Translations under genes and position numbers: made by a program
NCBI GenBank assembly: GCA_018222965.1
Contig: JAAEZH010000006.1
Coordinates: 1 to 64,000 of the forward strand
Direction of reading: 5' to 3'
Length of the DNA stretch: 64,000 nucleotides
Origin: Bacteroidota bacterium
GTDB lineage: Bacteria; Bacteroidota; Bacteroidia; Chitinophagales; Saprospiraceae
In this document: positions 25,101 to 33,411 of the stretch, one piece after another
Layout of the letters: each line of letters begins with the position of its first letter
Numbering within the stretch: the first letter of the stretch is position 1
The notes under the pieces: generated by a model
The model's database searches: none
The model's input: the letters and a program-made list of their open reading frames with translations, nothing else
Told to the model about the DNA's origin: nothing

Positions 25101-28008
25101 AACAGATGCCAATCCGTGTCATACTTATACATCTCCCGGCACTTTTGAAATCACCCTCATTGCTACCTCTGTTGAATTGTGTTCAGATACGACCGTTCAG
25201 GAAGTGTATGTTTCCTCCCCGCCGGTAGCTGATTTTGTGTTGGATGATGACGAAGGATGTGCGCCATTTACAGTGAGTCTGACCAACAACAGTTTTGGAG
25301 ACTCGATATCGCAGGTCTGGTACATTGCCGGAGACACCCTGTTTCAGGAAGACATCAGCGGGTACGTTTTAGACAGCATTACGACCGACTCTATTTTTGA
25401 GATTATCCTGGAAGTGCGAAACCTTTGCGATACCATTCAGCTGATCGATTCTATTTTGGTGCATCCGTATCCAATCGTCGATTTTGGAGTAGAATTTGAT
25501 GAAGGTTGTTCGCCGCTGGTAGTCGACTTTATCAATACTACTCTGGGTAATCCCGATACCTGCTTCTGGGATATGGGCAATGGGGTGACTCTGATTGATG
25601 TGGATGAAATTGATCCGACTTTGCCGCCGGATCAGACGTACTATACCAGTGATACCGCGAGTACCACCTATGCGATTACATTGATTGCAACAAATTTCTG
25701 TGGTACGGATACGCTGACAAAATTCATTACTGTTGATCCACCCGAAGTGGAAGCTTTTATAGAACAGGATACCCTGGCGGGCTGTCAGCCATTCGACGTA
25801 AGTCTGGAAAGTGTCTCCACACCGGGGGCAGTTACAACCTGGGAAATCATCTGGGAAGGCGGTGGATATGTTTTGGGAAGCAATGAGGAAGACCCCACGG
25901 TTACACTGGATTCTTCCGGCTGGTATACGGTGATTTTGTATGCTGCCAACAATTGCGATGAGCATACAGATACCGCTTTTATACAGGTGTTGCCTGCGCC
26001 GGATGTAAGCTTCGTGGCTCCGGCTATAAATTGCGACGGAGACAGCGTGAGCTTTCTGAATACATCTGTAAACGTGGCCGGAAGTACCTGGGATTTTGAC
26101 GACGGCACTACTTCTACCGAGACCTCCCCAAACCATCTTTTTCCCGGTCCGGGAAGCTATGATGTTACTCTGACGGCAACCTCACTGGTGAATGATTGTC
26201 CGGCAAGCTTTTCTCAGACAATAGTGATTGAAGAATTGCCGGAAGCTGATTTTACCCCGTCTGCTTTATCAGGTTGTTCGCCCCTAACGGTCGACTTTAC
26301 CAATGCCAGTAACGGGGAGCAAAGTTGGGAGTGGAACTTCGGTGACGGGACCTCCGGCTCAACAGCCGAAAACCCGACACACACCTTTCAGGATCCGGGT
26401 AATTATACCGTGACACTGGTTGTAAGCGATGAATACCAGTGCAGCTCCGACACTTCGGTTGTAAACATATTTGTATTCGATCACCCGGAGAGTGCATTTA
26501 CTTTTACCAGTCAATCTTATTGTGCCAATCACGACAGCCTTTGCCTGGAAAACCTGAGCCAGGGTGCGATCATTTACGAGTGGGAAATCTTTGGCCAGAC
26601 ATACGATAATGTGTCGCCTTGTGTGCTTCCAACGGAGCCGGTTAGCGGAGATACTATTTGGCTATTTGCCACAAACACTAACGGCTGCGTGGACACCAGT
26701 TTTCAGCTGATCGACATTCTGGAATCACCGGAAGCGGGGGCGGTTCCGGATCCTGCCCAGGGATGTGAAGACTTGTTTGTCAATTTTGAAAACACCTCCA
26801 CCGGTGGCAATTTGTACAGTTGGAACTTCCAAAACGGCAATACTTCTACCGATTTTGAACCGGGCGTTTGGTATGAAGAATCCGGAGTGTATGAGGTAGC
26901 CTTGATTGTCGGCAACAGCAATGGTTGTCCGGCAGATACAACACTGGTCAATGTGGAAGTACTCGAAAAACCGACTGCCGGATTTAGCTTTGAAAAGACC
27001 AGTGCATGTGGCACGCCAACAGAAGTGATTTTCACGAATACTTCTCTCGGAAACCAGGATAATGACTGGATGTTTGGCGACGGATTCATGTCGCAGGAAA
27101 CCAATCCGACACACGAATATGAGTTGCCAGGCAATTTCGACGTAAGTCTGATTATAGAAAATGCGTTCGGCTGTCTGGACACCCTGACGCAGACCGTAGA
27201 AATATACGGACAACCCGAGGCTGCTATTTCCATTGATCCGGCCGAAGGTTGTGAAGACCTGACGGTAGTGCTCACCAACCAAAGCAACAATTTCAACAAT
27301 GTGAGCTGGGAGGTAGAGACCAAAGGCAGTTTTACGGATGCCGGCACTTTCTCGCTGGTTTTTGAAGATCCGGGAGCTTACGATTTGGCTTTTTATGCCC
27401 TTTACAATGACGTATGCATCGATTCCATCATGCTGGATGATGCTATCCGGGTGTACGAAACACCAATCGCCGACTTTGATTTTGTTGCAGATGAGCAGGA
27501 GAATATCCTCGGGGATGTACGCTTTCTGAATTACTCTGAAAAGGATGAAGCCTGGTATTGGGATCTGGGCGATGGCACCTACTCCGATCTGTATGAGCCG
27601 GTTCATGAGTATGATACCAATCGATTTGTACTGGTTACGCTTACCGCCTTTAACTACAATAATGGAGCTTTTACCTGTGCCGATTCGGTGAGCAAAGAAA
27701 TCACCCCGGAGTGGATTACGGAATTCTTTGCTCCCAATGCCATGACCCTGGATTATGGCACAACGGCTGTTCGGGAGTTCCGTCCGACGGGTATCGGTAT
27801 GGCTGAATATGCCATCAATGTCTATTCCCCTTATGGCAATTTGCTATGGCACGATGAAGAACTGGACGGCGACAAACCGGCCAATGCATGGAACGGGGAA
27901 GCCAAAGGGAAACCGGTAGATCCGGGGGTTTATACCTGGGAAGCTTTTGTGCGATTCGTAGATGGCAGCGTCAGAAATTATTCCGGAACGATAACAGTAC
28001 TGCGATGA
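22135..28008 (+). CDS. Giant PKD-repeat surface protein with type B T9SS sorting domain
   Basis: A 1957-residue secreted protein: signal peptide (ending VVQAQ), a PKD domain near residue 160 (WFWDFGDGTTST), six ~90-residue repeats between ~415 and 930 built on a G-x-W-S-G-P/T-G-[IV] phrase, then at least seven PKD domains to ~1850 (WDFGDGNGST, WNFGDGTSGS, WMFGDGFMSQ, WDLGDGTYSD). The last ~100 residues (EWITEFFAPNAMTLDYG ... DPGVYTWEAFVRFVDG) are a CHU_C-type gliding-motility-associated domain, the type B signal. With PorP/SprF directly upstream it should be exported and held on the surface as an adhesin or scaffold. Cysteines are frequent, as in extracellular proteins. Confidence 0.9.
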   Translation: MFLQRFLFLFSGLILSFVVQAQDCDLDCVAVDCGFLNSSFSAQGGPVFCEGDVITFTNGSELGFDYFILDWSDGNVDTVYNYNPVTHVYFLPDSLLCDAPLINFDVCWVGVATCPEGTSCQSGSLSFALEVRPLADILVDDPLCEDTPFQPTDQSCNAETWFWDFGDGTTSTDPNPEHTYDDPGTYTITLEVSNGCGTDVTSETVTVLGFPEASFISDFDDPLCAPDSATFVNTSNQWGSTYWTISPDDTVGAIVNWCFSDTLMSVTSDSITIIFKEPGMYDITLTQVNPCATDDEMVSLEVLEAPTYELAPLPQTFCDEVTLTEADVDFEYGGAVDEVCWEFINGDISMLCDESFSVTFQQSGEIILTLTGPCGVITDAVEVNISQTTPISFINQPLEICQDSGFIDLTNYVNPIGGDWSGPGVIDDETLDPSILGSGSYDLNYVLSDNPDCPNEDVMSFEIIDSLTVDLGPDQIGCDSVVYTGSFTNTGEADSWFWEFLFNDGSSQTSTQENPASVTFYEDGFVVLTIDGACRPATDTLEITVQENIQLLIDPVMPQPLCSESSPIDLEANIPDGVWSGTGIIDSDEGIFDPGAVTPDNIYTITYSLSEGACDAEATIDLEVVQSTAVTLDPEIFCEDSPPTPLTVDEPGGVFQGPGITDTLMGIFDPTSVVPDQTYTIEYTFVDGSGCEVMATADVLVEAFPVQDFQDTISLCLADFTVSLPDESGYSVNPTGGTTTWSGPGVTDMDLGLFNPVSGGLGAGITEVYIQYDRNDCFIEDTLHIILTIDEELMLSAPDSIVCISDDFLQLNSNLPGGEWSGPGVDTDGLVDLNAIGGGVFSYDYLYSQGNSCEQEASIEIQVEDPGETVDAGLDIAICEGQAVSFTLPPGNPAGLGLWDGTGIVDPATGEIDLTALDVDVVYTYNYCFESTDLQGCSACDELEFIINPRPEADFEIDGSPCINQEFCLINNSTGSVTYDWDFGDGNGSTDANPCHTYTSPGTFEITLIATSVELCSDTTVQEVYVSSPPVADFVLDDDEGCAPFTVSLTNNSFGDSISQVWYIAGDTLFQEDISGYVLDSITTDSIFEIILEVRNLCDTIQLIDSILVHPYPIVDFGVEFDEGCSPLVVDFINTTLGNPDTCFWDMGNGVTLIDVDEIDPTLPPDQTYYTSDTASTTYAITLIATNFCGTDTLTKFITVDPPEVEAFIEQDTLAGCQPFDVSLESVSTPGAVTTWEIIWEGGGYVLGSNEEDPTVTLDSSGWYTVILYAANNCDEHTDTAFIQVLPAPDVSFVAPAINCDGDSVSFLNTSVNVAGSTWDFDDGTTSTETSPNHLFPGPGSYDVTLTATSLVNDCPASFSQTIVIEELPEADFTPSALSGCSPLTVDFTNASNGEQSWEWNFGDGTSGSTAENPTHTFQDPGNYTVTLVVSDEYQCSSDTSVVNIFVFDHPESAFTFTSQSYCANHDSLCLENLSQGAIIYEWEIFGQTYDNVSPCVLPTEPVSGDTIWLFATNTNGCVDTSFQLIDILESPEAGAVPDPAQGCEDLFVNFENTSTGGNLYSWNFQNGNTSTDFEPGVWYEESGVYEVALIVGNSNGCPADTTLVNVEVLEKPTAGFSFEKTSACGTPTEVIFTNTSLGNQDNDWMFGDGFMSQETNPTHEYELPGNFDVSLIIENAFGCLDTLTQTVEIYGQPEAAISIDPAEGCEDLTVVLTNQSNNFNNVSWEVETKGSFTDAGTFSLVFEDPGAYDLAFYALYNDVCIDSIMLDDAIRVYETPIADFDFVADEQENILGDVRFLNYSEKDEAWYWDLGDGTYSDLYEPVHEYDTNRFVLVTLTAFNYNNGAFTCADSVSKEITPEWITEFFAPNAMTLDYGTTAVREFRPTGIGMAEYAINVYSPYGNLLWHDEELDGDKPANAWNGEAKGKPVDPGVYTWEAFVRFVDGSVRNYSGTITVLR

Positions 28009-28022
28009 GCGTATAATTTCCC

Positions 28023-28030
28023 TAAATTTG
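28023..28030 (+). promoter_or_regulatory. -7 element TAAATTTG for the Sel1 lipoprotein
   Basis: Matches TAnnTTTG, 24 bp before the ATG at 28054, immediately after the PKD gene. Confidence 0.5.
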
Positions 28031-28053
28031 CGCATCTGATAAATTAAGCAGAA

Positions 28054-29376
28054 ATGATCGTGATGCAGCAATCTTCAATTAAAGGAATTCTGGCCCTGAT
28101 GTTTTTGGTTTTGGCTTTCGCCGAATGTACTTCTCCGTCTACTGAAACCGGAGAGGTCGATGAAAACAAACCACTTATCGAATCCGGGGATTCCGGAGAG
28201 GCAGAAGCAGGGGAAGAGAATAAAACGAAGGGTGTTCTGCAGGATGCTTTTATGCAAGCTGTGATTTGTGCAGATCCTCTGTCGATGGAATGTGAAAATG
28301 AAGTGACGGAAATGAGTGGATTGAGCTACCAGCAGCTTGCCAGTACGGCAGATTTCCTGCTTGGCCAGGAGGAAGATGTCGTAGTAAAAGGATACAAGGC
28401 GTTTTTCACTCGGAAGTTTGAAGAGGCCTTTCTGCAATTTTCTTATGGGGCAGATGCCAATGATCCTATCGGACAGTTCAATCTGGCCATCATGTTTGAA
28501 AAAGGCTTAGGGGGCCGGGAAATTGATTATTTACAAGCTTCCGAATGGTACCGGGAGTCCGCAACGGCTGGTTACACCCCCGCAAAGTATCGGCTCGGGC
28601 TTTTTTATGATTATATCTGGACCGACAAGCTGGACCATATGCGTGCACTTTCCTGGTATCGTCAGGGAGCAGAAGCGGGTGACCCCAAAGCAAAGTATTG
28701 TATGGGGGTTATGTACCGACATGGTCGCGGGGTCAATTTCAATGACGATGAGGCTGTAGAACTTTATCGCCAGGCCGCCAATGAAGAGTACAATCTGGCC
28801 TCAGCGGCTATTGGCGTTACCAACCACATTAGCTCCCCCATGCTACAACCTTCTAATGAGGTTACCGCATGGGTAGCAGAAGAAGCAAAAAAAGGCAATC
28901 CGCAGGCGCAATACATCTATGGCAACATGATCGAATATGGATGGAGTACCCCCATCAACCTACCAGAAGCAGCCAGGTGGTACCAGCGTTCGGCCGATCA
29001 AAATTACAGTCCGGCGCAACTCAAGGTGGGGCTATTCTACCAACAAGGTGAAGGACTTCCCAAAAACGATCGCAAAGCGGCCGAATGGTTTCAAAAAGCA
29101 GCCGATCTGGGAATTGTTCAGGCACAGATGAATTTGGCCATCATGTACGCGCAGGGGCGTGGTGTCGTTAAAGACGATGCGGAAGCAATTCGGCTTTTTA
29201 CAGCAGCTGCAAATCAAGAGTTTCCCAAGGCCCAATACAATCTGGGTTTCATGTACTACAAGGGAATGGGTGTGGCAAAAGACGACAGTCAGGCTGGTGA
29301 GTGGTTGCGCCGGGCAGCCAATAATGGCCACGAAGGGGCTCAGCAAATTTTGAATGAGTTGGGGTATAGTTATTAA
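28054..29376 (+). CDS. Sel1-repeat (TPR-like) lipoprotein
   Basis: A 440-residue protein with a lipoprotein signal (ILALMFLVLAFAEC, Cys ~27), an acidic linker (residues 30-65), then about eight Sel1-like repeats from ~135 to the end (GQFNLAIMFEKGLGG, ASEWYRESATAGY, AQMNLAIMYAQGRGV, AAEWFQKAADLG, AQYNLGFMYYKGMGV). Such repeats form superhelices for protein contacts; a periplasm-facing lipoprotein scaffold is likely. The lipobox AFAEC is encoded by a copy of the dispersed 13-mer. ATG 28063 is an alternative start. Convergent with the barrel gene 21 bp downstream. Confidence 0.85.
   Translation: MIVMQQSSIKGILALMFLVLAFAECTSPSTETGEVDENKPLIESGDSGEAEAGEENKTKGVLQDAFMQAVICADPLSMECENEVTEMSGLSYQQLASTADFLLGQEEDVVVKGYKAFFTRKFEEAFLQFSYGADANDPIGQFNLAIMFEKGLGGREIDYLQASEWYRESATAGYTPAKYRLGLFYDYIWTDKLDHMRALSWYRQGAEAGDPKAKYCMGVMYRHGRGVNFNDDEAVELYRQAANEEYNLASAAIGVTNHISSPMLQPSNEVTAWVAEEAKKGNPQAQYIYGNMIEYGWSTPINLPEAARWYQRSADQNYSPAQLKVGLFYQQGEGLPKNDRKAAEWFQKAADLGIVQAQMNLAIMYAQGRGVVKDDAEAIRLFTAAANQEFPKAQYNLGFMYYKGMGVAKDDSQAGEWLRRAANNGHEGAQQILNELGYSY
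28113..28125 (+). repeat. Dispersed 13-mer, copy 4, inside a lipobox
   Basis: In frame with the Sel1 lipoprotein; with the following TGT it encodes AFAEC, i.e. the signal peptidase II site including the lipidated cysteine. Confidence 0.8.
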
Positions 29377-29397
29377 AGGAGACGGGCACTTTTTTCA

Positions 29398-31065
29398 TTA
29401 TTTTAATCGAAGTACATAACCCAGCCCTCCGTAAAATTCGGTGAAGTTGTCAAATTGTTCTGATTGATTGAACAGGATATTTGAGAAAAGGTTAAAACGG
29501 TGTTTGACATGTGGGCTATAGCTCAAATTGATGTTTCCGGATGTCAGACTCCCATCGGGGGTGCCCTCAATGGCACTGAGATTGAAAGTAGCGTTGATGC
29601 TATAAGAGAACTTGTCCTCAGCCAGAGACTGGTTGATTCCACCTGAAACTCCGTATCGGGTTGTTGTGAAAAGTGCTAACTGGATAATGTTGTAATTCAG
29701 TCCGGCATTGATTCCCAGGCCGCTTTCAAAGAAATTAATATTGTATCCGCCGGTTATAAAGGTGGTATTCATATTGGTAAACTCTCTGGTAAAAGGGTTT
29801 TTATCATTGAGTTGTTGATAATTCGCTGAAAGGCTAACAGACTGCAATCGGCTCGAATCAGACCAGCTATAAGTTGGCGTCAGACTGATATTTGTCGTGA
29901 CCATGGCAACTCGAACCGAGTCAGAAAGTTCAAGTGCAGCTTGCTGTTGATCGATATTGTAATTGGTGTATGCAAAGACGATTCCAAAGCCGCCCTGACT
30001 GAAGTAGCTTAGGTTGGCGTTGCCGATCAATCTGCGGGTTGTTTCACTTCGATTGCCGAGCAGATTGTTTCTTTCGAGTCCGAGGTTACCGTTGATGTTA
30101 AGTCTGCTTTTGGCTAGTCTGAAAGTTGGAGCGATGGTGATCCTTTCGCGGTCGTTGGCAAAGAAATACGCACCCATGGTTTCAAATTCGGGCATGATGC
30201 GCTCGTAGGCCAACTTTAGCCGAAAGGCGCTGAAACTAAAATCCATGCCGCCTTTCAGAGCGTAATTGACTCGGGTAGAAAGCGTCGGACTGAAAAAGTT
30301 GGCGACTTCAGAATCTACAAATTCAGAAGCATCAATAGAATTGGTGTTTCGGGTGAAAATGCTGATTGCTCCTTCGCCAAAGAAGCGAATGTTTTCTGTA
30401 ATTCCCAGGCCGGCGCTCAATCCAATCACGGCATTTTCGGAGGGGGTGATGCTGGTGTCCTGAGGCAATACCTCAATAGAATTCGGGTCGTCGGCAGCTT
30501 TGAGAAAACTCAGGTCGACATAGGTGTCTTTACTACCCACTCCAATTTTAAAGGCATAGCCATAGCGGGCATATAGTGCCGGATGAAACCGAAAGTCAAG
30601 TTCCGGATCATAATCCCGCGCCCGTCGCAATCTGCCGTACATGGCAGCAAAGCGAAATTTACCGGGGGTGAGTTCCACTCCGGCACCATCGAAGGTATGT
30701 CCCGCCAGGGTGTAAGGCGAAAAATACATGCTTCGGGTACCCAGATGTAGTTTAATCCACCGCCATGAGGGACTAAATCCGGCTTGCAGGAATGGTCGGT
30801 TGAAACTGTATTCGTGCTTTCCTACGGTGAGGGAGAAAGGCAGGGCAAAGCCATAGATTTTTCCGGTAAAATTGGCCGAAAGGTTCCAAAAGAAGGGATT
30901 GCTTCGATTGGGGATTCCCTGGACATGATAAAAATTGGTGTTGGCACCAATGGATCCACTCCAGTCCCAGGGTTTTTCTTTGATTACCTGTTCGATATCC
31001 TGCCCCCAAAGAGATGAAGTGAATAATCCCGAAAACAGGAAGATGAGAAACAGAAAGTATTTCAT
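29398..31065 (-). CDS. Outer-membrane beta-barrel protein of unknown function
   Basis: A 555-residue protein with a signal peptide (ending SLWGQ) and a whole-length pattern of alternating, aromatic-ended beta strands (FWNLSANFTGKIYGFALPFS, FGIVFAYTNYNID, VALKGGMDFSFSAFRLKLA-like), ending ...GGLGYVLRLK as outer-membrane barrels do. I estimate over 20 strands. It starts 19 bp after the FN3 gene stop, so the two are co-transcribed. It could be the outer-membrane anchor or exporter for the neighbouring large exported proteins; that is inference. Confidence 0.75.
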   Translation of the reverse strand: MKYFLFLIFLFSGLFTSSLWGQDIEQVIKEKPWDWSGSIGANTNFYHVQGIPNRSNPFFWNLSANFTGKIYGFALPFSLTVGKHEYSFNRPFLQAGFSPSWRWIKLHLGTRSMYFSPYTLAGHTFDGAGVELTPGKFRFAAMYGRLRRARDYDPELDFRFHPALYARYGYAFKIGVGSKDTYVDLSFLKAADDPNSIEVLPQDTSITPSENAVIGLSAGLGITENIRFFGEGAISIFTRNTNSIDASEFVDSEVANFFSPTLSTRVNYALKGGMDFSFSAFRLKLAYERIMPEFETMGAYFFANDRERITIAPTFRLAKSRLNINGNLGLERNNLLGNRSETTRRLIGNANLSYFSQGGFGIVFAYTNYNIDQQQAALELSDSVRVAMVTTNISLTPTYSWSDSSRLQSVSLSANYQQLNDKNPFTREFTNMNTTFITGGYNINFFESGLGINAGLNYNIIQLALFTTTRYGVSGGINQSLAEDKFSYSINATFNLSAIEGTPDGSLTSGNINLSYSPHVKHRFNLFSNILFNQSEQFDNFTEFYGGLGYVLRLK

Positions 31066-31084
31066 GGTCTGTCAATTAGCCGGT

Positions 31085-33181
31085 TTACTCCTTGATGTTT
31101 AATTGTACTTCATTGCTAAAGGGAGATTCTCCTCCATCATCATAGATGACTTTAACTGCATAGGAAAAGCCCGTTTCTGCCCGAAATAATTGTTTGTCTG
31201 TAAAGCTGGAGTTTTCACTATCTATCCATGCCAGCTGCTCCCAGTTTTGATCGTCTGTTTTGCGGTAAATCGCAAACTGATACGAATCGGGTGCCTCATA
31301 GGTCCAGTTGAGGATGAAAGTGCCATTGCTTTCGTCTACCTTACCGGACAAATCCTGTATAGCAGGTCTTTTGGCCCCACGCAATGCTGCTGCTTTTATC
31401 GGGCTGCTGATCTCTGAATACAGCCGGGCATCGTCGATGGCAACAATGGCATATTCGTACTTTTTACCGGCTTCAATGCGGGTGTCTGTAAAGCGGGTTT
31501 GTGTAGGGTTTAGAATATTTTGAAGCAGATCGTATTTCTCAGCACCCACTTCTTTTCGGAGGAGTCGGTAGGCCACCACATCCTCGCTCGGACTGGGCTG
31601 CCACCGGAGTTGAATCGAGTCCGGGAAAGACTGAAAGTCGGTGAGTAGTGGAGCTGCTGGTGGGATGAGGTCCGGCCGCTTTAATGGGATTGGATCCGAG
31701 GGGGTAGAAGGGTTCATGTTGTAATCTACCGCTACGACTTTGTAGTAAATGGTTTCTGTTAGTGTTTGCAGATTTATGCTGTCTACATAAATACTGCCTT
31801 CAACGGGTTTATCTGTTAGTTGATAAAACTCTCTGTCTGGTCCGTTTGACCAGTAGACCCGGTAGCCCAGCAGGTCGGGATCACTGCCCCAGGTCCAGGC
31901 GAGGGTCACGATGCCGGAGGTGTCTGCAAATCCGGCCAGGTCGGTTGGCTTGGCAGGCGGGGTATCGTCATACCATTGTGCCATGGCAATGGAGCTTCCG
32001 TTTCGGTTGTCGAGTTTGTCGACTGCATATACGAGGTAATAATTGGCTTTGATCGGAATGGGATTTTCATCCGTAAATTTTCTGACTTTCGTCGAAAGCG
32101 GTTTTTCGTTCAAAGGATAGAAAGGCCCGGTAGGGTGTGCGGCTCTGGCAATTATAAATCCATTGTGATCGTCTGATGATACATCTGCAATCCAGCTTAT
32201 CTCCATTTTATTGTCTCCAATATCAATGGCTTTGATTTCTTTTGGCGGTGGTGGCCCGGCCAGATCCATGAGCTGCGAAGTAATAATATCGGAAGGCAGT
32301 CCTTCGTCACCGAAAGGAGTTACTCCGATGATTCGGTATTGGTAGGATATCCCTGTTTGAGCCGTTTTATCTGCGTAGATGTGAAAGTTGTTGAAGGTTT
32401 CAAAATCTTCGTGATCGCTGGTGAGCAGGGGGCTGTTATTGAGCCGTTGAAAACCTTTTCCGTTATTATCAGATCGTTCGATAAAATAGCCACTGAAGAA
32501 GTCATTATTATCTGATTTTGACCACTTCAGGATGATGCCGTCGGCTTCGGGGGTAGCAAAAGCCTTTTTTACTTTTCTGGCCTGGTAGGTTCGGTTGGTA
32601 TTGACCAGGAAGTAGGCAGTATCTGGCAATGCTGGCTGTTTTTCTCCTGCGCGCACATACAGGCGGTAGAGGATATTTGCGCCAACAATGATGTCTTTGT
32701 CTACATAGCGGAGAGCGAGGGCGTCGGCTGCATCCGTATTATAATCGGCTGCCAGGAGGGCGAACATATGTCGCATTTTCTGTTCTTCCTCCAGTGCTTT
32801 TGCTTCCGCGAATGGATCGGTGCCCGTGATAACTGTTTTGGGTTTTCCGTGTAGGGTTTGTGCGGCAGTGGCAACATGGGCATTGGTTGTGTCCAGTCGG
32901 CTTTTGAATTCCTGTACGGAATAAGGGGTGCGGTCGAGAAGCGTTTCCCAGGTTCCTTCCTGCGATTTTCGTTCGAGGCGATATCCTTGTCTGTTGGCCA
33001 GGCTCCAGAGCAGGTGATCTGTTGGTGCCCAGCGTATTTCTACCTGTTGGTTGATGGTTCGGGTTTTTACAACAAGCTTGTTGGTGGACTGATCTTGAGC
33101 AGCGGCTTCAGGCGAAATAAAAAGACACAGGGTGAAAACAAGGCTGGCAAACAGGGGCGAAAGGAAAGTTGATGGTTTCAT
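31085..33181 (-). CDS. Exported fibronectin type III repeat protein
   Basis: A 698-residue protein. I start at ATG 33181 (MKPSTFLSPLFASLVF..., signal peptide ending AAAQD) rather than the upstream Met, because the 21 extra residues are not signal-like. After an N-terminal domain (IRWAPTDHLLWSLANRQGYR) there are about five FN3 domains, each with the Trp/Tyr pattern: ILKWSKSDNNDFFSGYFIER, ISWIADVSSDDHNGFIIAR, LAWTWGSDPDLLGYRVYW, LRWQPSPSEDVVAYRLLR, LNWTYEAPDSYQFAIYR. No T9SS tail is seen. First gene of a unit with the barrel protein. Confidence 0.8.
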   Translation of the reverse strand: MKPSTFLSPLFASLVFTLCLFISPEAAAQDQSTNKLVVKTRTINQQVEIRWAPTDHLLWSLANRQGYRLERKSQEGTWETLLDRTPYSVQEFKSRLDTTNAHVATAAQTLHGKPKTVITGTDPFAEAKALEEEQKMRHMFALLAADYNTDAADALALRYVDKDIIVGANILYRLYVRAGEKQPALPDTAYFLVNTNRTYQARKVKKAFATPEADGIILKWSKSDNNDFFSGYFIERSDNNGKGFQRLNNSPLLTSDHEDFETFNNFHIYADKTAQTGISYQYRIIGVTPFGDEGLPSDIITSQLMDLAGPPPPKEIKAIDIGDNKMEISWIADVSSDDHNGFIIARAAHPTGPFYPLNEKPLSTKVRKFTDENPIPIKANYYLVYAVDKLDNRNGSSIAMAQWYDDTPPAKPTDLAGFADTSGIVTLAWTWGSDPDLLGYRVYWSNGPDREFYQLTDKPVEGSIYVDSINLQTLTETIYYKVVAVDYNMNPSTPSDPIPLKRPDLIPPAAPLLTDFQSFPDSIQLRWQPSPSEDVVAYRLLRKEVGAEKYDLLQNILNPTQTRFTDTRIEAGKKYEYAIVAIDDARLYSEISSPIKAAALRGAKRPAIQDLSGKVDESNGTFILNWTYEAPDSYQFAIYRKTDDQNWEQLAWIDSENSSFTDKQLFRAETGFSYAVKVIYDDGGESPFSNEVQLNIKE

Positions 33182-33254
33182 GCGATCGAGATTTACACTT
33201 GACTTACTACAAAGTTGCGGGATTGTGGGTGGGGCATTTTTCAATGGGGGTGAA

Positions 33255-33275
33255 AAAAGTGTAAAAAAGTATTAA
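33255..33275 (-). promoter_or_regulatory. Tandem TTTACACTTT-type box upstream of the FN3-barrel unit
   Basis: On the minus strand TTAATACTTTT is followed by TTTACACTTTT, two units one helical turn (10 bp) apart, 75-95 bp before the start at 33181. Proposed binding site of the OmpR-type regulator encoded at 41170. Confidence 0.55.
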
Positions 33276-33303
33276 GTGGTGATGTCAAGGAGGAGCGCTG
33301 AAA

Positions 33304-33358
33304 AATTCGACCTGACAGGTTGCCGACCCGTCAGGTCGGCAACCTGTCAGGTCGAATT
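33304..33358. repeat. Long-stem palindromic element, copy A
   Basis: A perfect 25-bp inverted repeat (33304-33328 with 33334-33358) around a 5-base CGTCA loop, built from alternating GACCTGACAGG and TTGCCGACC phrases. It lies between the giant gene's terminator and the FN3 gene's regulatory box, and directly abuts 13-mer copy 5. Confidence 0.85.
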
Positions 33359-33369
33359 CGGCGAAAGCC
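33357..33369 (-). repeat. Dispersed 13-mer, copy 5
   Basis: Overlaps the last two bases of the 55-bp stem-loop and leads directly into the terminator of the giant gene. Confidence 0.8.
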
Positions 33370-33400
33370 AAAAAAAAGCTGCTCCCGAAGGAACAGCTTT
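33370..33400 (-). terminator. Intrinsic terminator of the giant exported-protein gene
   Basis: Read on the minus strand: AAGCTGTTCC, a TTCG tetraloop, GGAGCAGCTT, then eight T. It begins 12 bp after the stop codon at 33412. Confidence 0.85.
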
Positions 33401-33411
33401 CTGTTTCTGTT

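Noticed and set aside
25369-27606. Long minus-strand frames opposite the PKD gene (up to 293 codons)
   Set aside because: By-product of the codon pattern of repeated PKD domains; no signal or domain.
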